NCBI GenBank assembly: GCA_041600915.1
Contig: JBFIJC010000071.1
Span: forward strand, 1 to 14,156
DNA: 14,156 nt
DNA from: Nitrogeniibacter sp041600915
GTDB taxonomy: Bacteria > Pseudomonadota > Gammaproteobacteria > Burkholderiales > Rhodocyclaceae
Direction of reading: 5' to 3'
A model generated the notes under the pieces. The model was not told the origin of the DNA. It saw only the letters and a list, made by a program, of their open reading frames with translations, and did no database searches. The first letter of the stretch is position 1. Every line of letters starts with the position of its first letter. Shown here piece after piece: positions 13,421-14,156 of the stretch. Both the position numbers and the translations under genes were made by a program.

Positions 13421-13655
13421 AACCTTGAAACCTCAGTTGAGCGGGGCTGATGGTACGTTTGGGCGGGATGTCCAGCGCGAAGCGAGGACGCGGCAGGCTC
13501 ATGCCTGCAAGGACGACCGACAAAGCTGGACGCCCGACCAGACGTGCCAGCAGCCGCGAAGCGTTCTCACCCTTTAGGTGAATCCCGGCAAAAGCACCCA
13601 AGTCAAAATTCATGTGGTTTGCCTCGCACCGATCAGCGTTCAACTGAGGTTTCAA
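13419..13655 (-). CDS. Small open frame inside the inverted-repeat element (doubtful)
   Basis: A 78-codon frame starts (TTG) within the right inverted repeat and ends in the left one, so the repeats encode both its first (MKPQLN) and last (AQLRFQG) residues. An internal ATG (MNFDLGAFAGIHLKG) is the alternative start. The middle has plausible-looking helices but no motif I recognise. It may be a remnant of a transposase end, a tiny element-borne protein, or a chance frame in GC-rich DNA. No ribosome site stands out. Confidence 0.2.
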   Translation of the reverse strand: MKPQLNADRCEANHMNFDLGAFAGIHLKGENASRLLARLVGRPALSVVLAGMSLPRPRFALDIPPKRTISPAQLRFQG

Positions 13656-13659
13656 GGTT
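13421..13659. mobile_element. MITE-like element with 20-bp perfect inverted repeats between flgF and flgG
   Basis: AACCTTGAAACCTCAGTTGA (13421-13440) and its exact reverse complement (13640-13659) bound a 239-bp segment; pairing extends inward another two of three bases. The interior has a small hairpin GCAGGC-TCAT-GCCTGC (13493-13508) and no full transposase. The size and terminal repeats fit a non-autonomous miniature transposable element. I see no clear target duplication; GTTC occurs at both edges but overlaps the right repeat. It begins only six bases past the flgF stop. Confidence 0.7.
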
Positions 13660-13665
13660 CATGCC

Positions 13666-14156
13666 TCAGCCAGTGCTCAGCAGCTTGGTGGCGACCTGGT
13701 CGTTGGTCTCCGCCTTGCGCAGCAGCTGGGTCTGCATTTCGAACTGGCGCGCCAGCGAAATCATGTTGACCATCTGATCAACCACATTGACGTTGCTGCC
13801 TTCGAGATAACCACCGGCAACCTGCACGGCCTCGTCGGCCGGCGCGGGCGCACCGCCGGCGACACGGAACAGTCCGTCCTCGCCACGGCGCAGTTCAGCT
13901 TCGGGCGGGTTCACCAGCTTGAAACGGCCGATCACGTTCACCGCGTTTTTGTCGCCGGTGCTCGGGATGGCCGAGATCGAGCCGTCTTTGCCGATCACGA
14001 TCTGATTGTCCGGCGGCACCGTGATCGGACCGCCGTCGCCGATCACCGCACGGCCATCGCGGGTCTGCAACACGCCTTCGGCGGAGAGTTCAAAGCTGCC
14101 GTTGCGGGTATAGGCCTCCTGGCCGTCGGCGCCCTGCACCGCAAACCAGCCCTTGC
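13666..14156 (-). CDS. flgF: Flagellar proximal rod protein FlgF, 5' part outside window
   Basis: The frame is open from the right window edge (KGWFAVQGADGQEAYTRNGS, then FELSAEGVLQTRDGRAVIGD) to the TGA at 13666-13668, giving the C-terminal ~163 residues of a protein that is usually about 245. The strand-rich FLG domain is followed by LEGSNVNVVDQMVNMISLAR and the QFEMQTQLLRKAE helix, a FlgF rather than FlgG ending (QMVNMISLARQFEMQ versus ELVQLITTQRAYELN). FlgF is a rod subunit exported by the flagellar type III system. It is the most upstream flagellar gene visible. Confidence 0.94.
   Translation of the reverse strand, partial: KGWFAVQGADGQEAYTRNGSFELSAEGVLQTRDGRAVIGDGGPITVPPDNQIVIGKDGSISAIPSTGDKNAVNVIGRFKLVNPPEAELRRGEDGLFRVAGGAPAPADEAVQVAGGYLEGSNVNVVDQMVNMISLARQFEMQTQLLRKAETNDQVATKLLSTG

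Noticed and set aside
13386..13577. A 63-codon plus-strand frame entering the flgF-flgG element.
   Set aside because: It starts outside the element, has no ribosome site, and its composition is typical of an off-frame reading of GC-rich DNA.

Overview
The window is GC-rich, tightly packed DNA from a Gram-negative, flagellated bacterium. A betaproteobacterium, probably near the Rhodocyclales (Thauera/Azoarcus/Zoogloeaceae), fits best. This rests on the full flg rod/hook/ring gene order, a two-domain FlgJ, an S4/YaiI pair, a sulfur-type YeeE transporter and a TRAP permease with a DUF3394 tail. The placement is an inference from gene content and protein style; no database was searched.

Layout. 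Positions 1-1591 (minus strand) hold a two-gene overlapping unit: an exported DUF302 protein followed by a YeeE/YedE (TsuA-like) sulfur-compound transporter that runs off the left edge. A 247-bp divergent intergenic region with a plausible sigma70 promoter and a perfect hairpin leads rightward into a large fused TRAP transporter permease (1839-4448). That gene ends directly against the convergent stop codon of yaiI. Positions 4449-5125 hold the minus-strand S4-domain/yaiI pair. Position 5225-5626 is a small exported cysteine-containing protein of unknown function.

Positions 5787-14156 (all minus strand) are the distal part of a flagellar operon in the order flgF (partial), flgG, flgH, flgI, flgJ, flgK, flgL, then an uncharacterised lipoprotein gene. 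FlgF and FlgG form the rod, FlgH and FlgI the L and P rings, FlgJ caps the rod and cuts peptidoglycan, and FlgK and FlgL join hook to filament. Most junctions are 25 bp or less, so the gaps that break the pattern stand out.

Three places in the flagellar operon carry small repeats. (1) A 376-bp flgF-flgG gap contains a ~239-bp element bounded by perfect 20-bp inverted repeats, which looks like a MITE. (2) The 5' end of flgI contains a head-to-head pair of GTAG-type REP palindromes that are translated in frame into the signal-peptide region. (3) The 304-bp flgJ-flgK gap contains three REPs of a second sequence family, one with a compensatory base-pair change, plus a well-formed sigma54 (-24/-12) promoter for flgK-flgL-lipoprotein.

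No new enzymatic or defence system was found. The most interesting material is the repeat invasion of the flagellar operon, above all the REP pair recoding the FlgI N-terminus.
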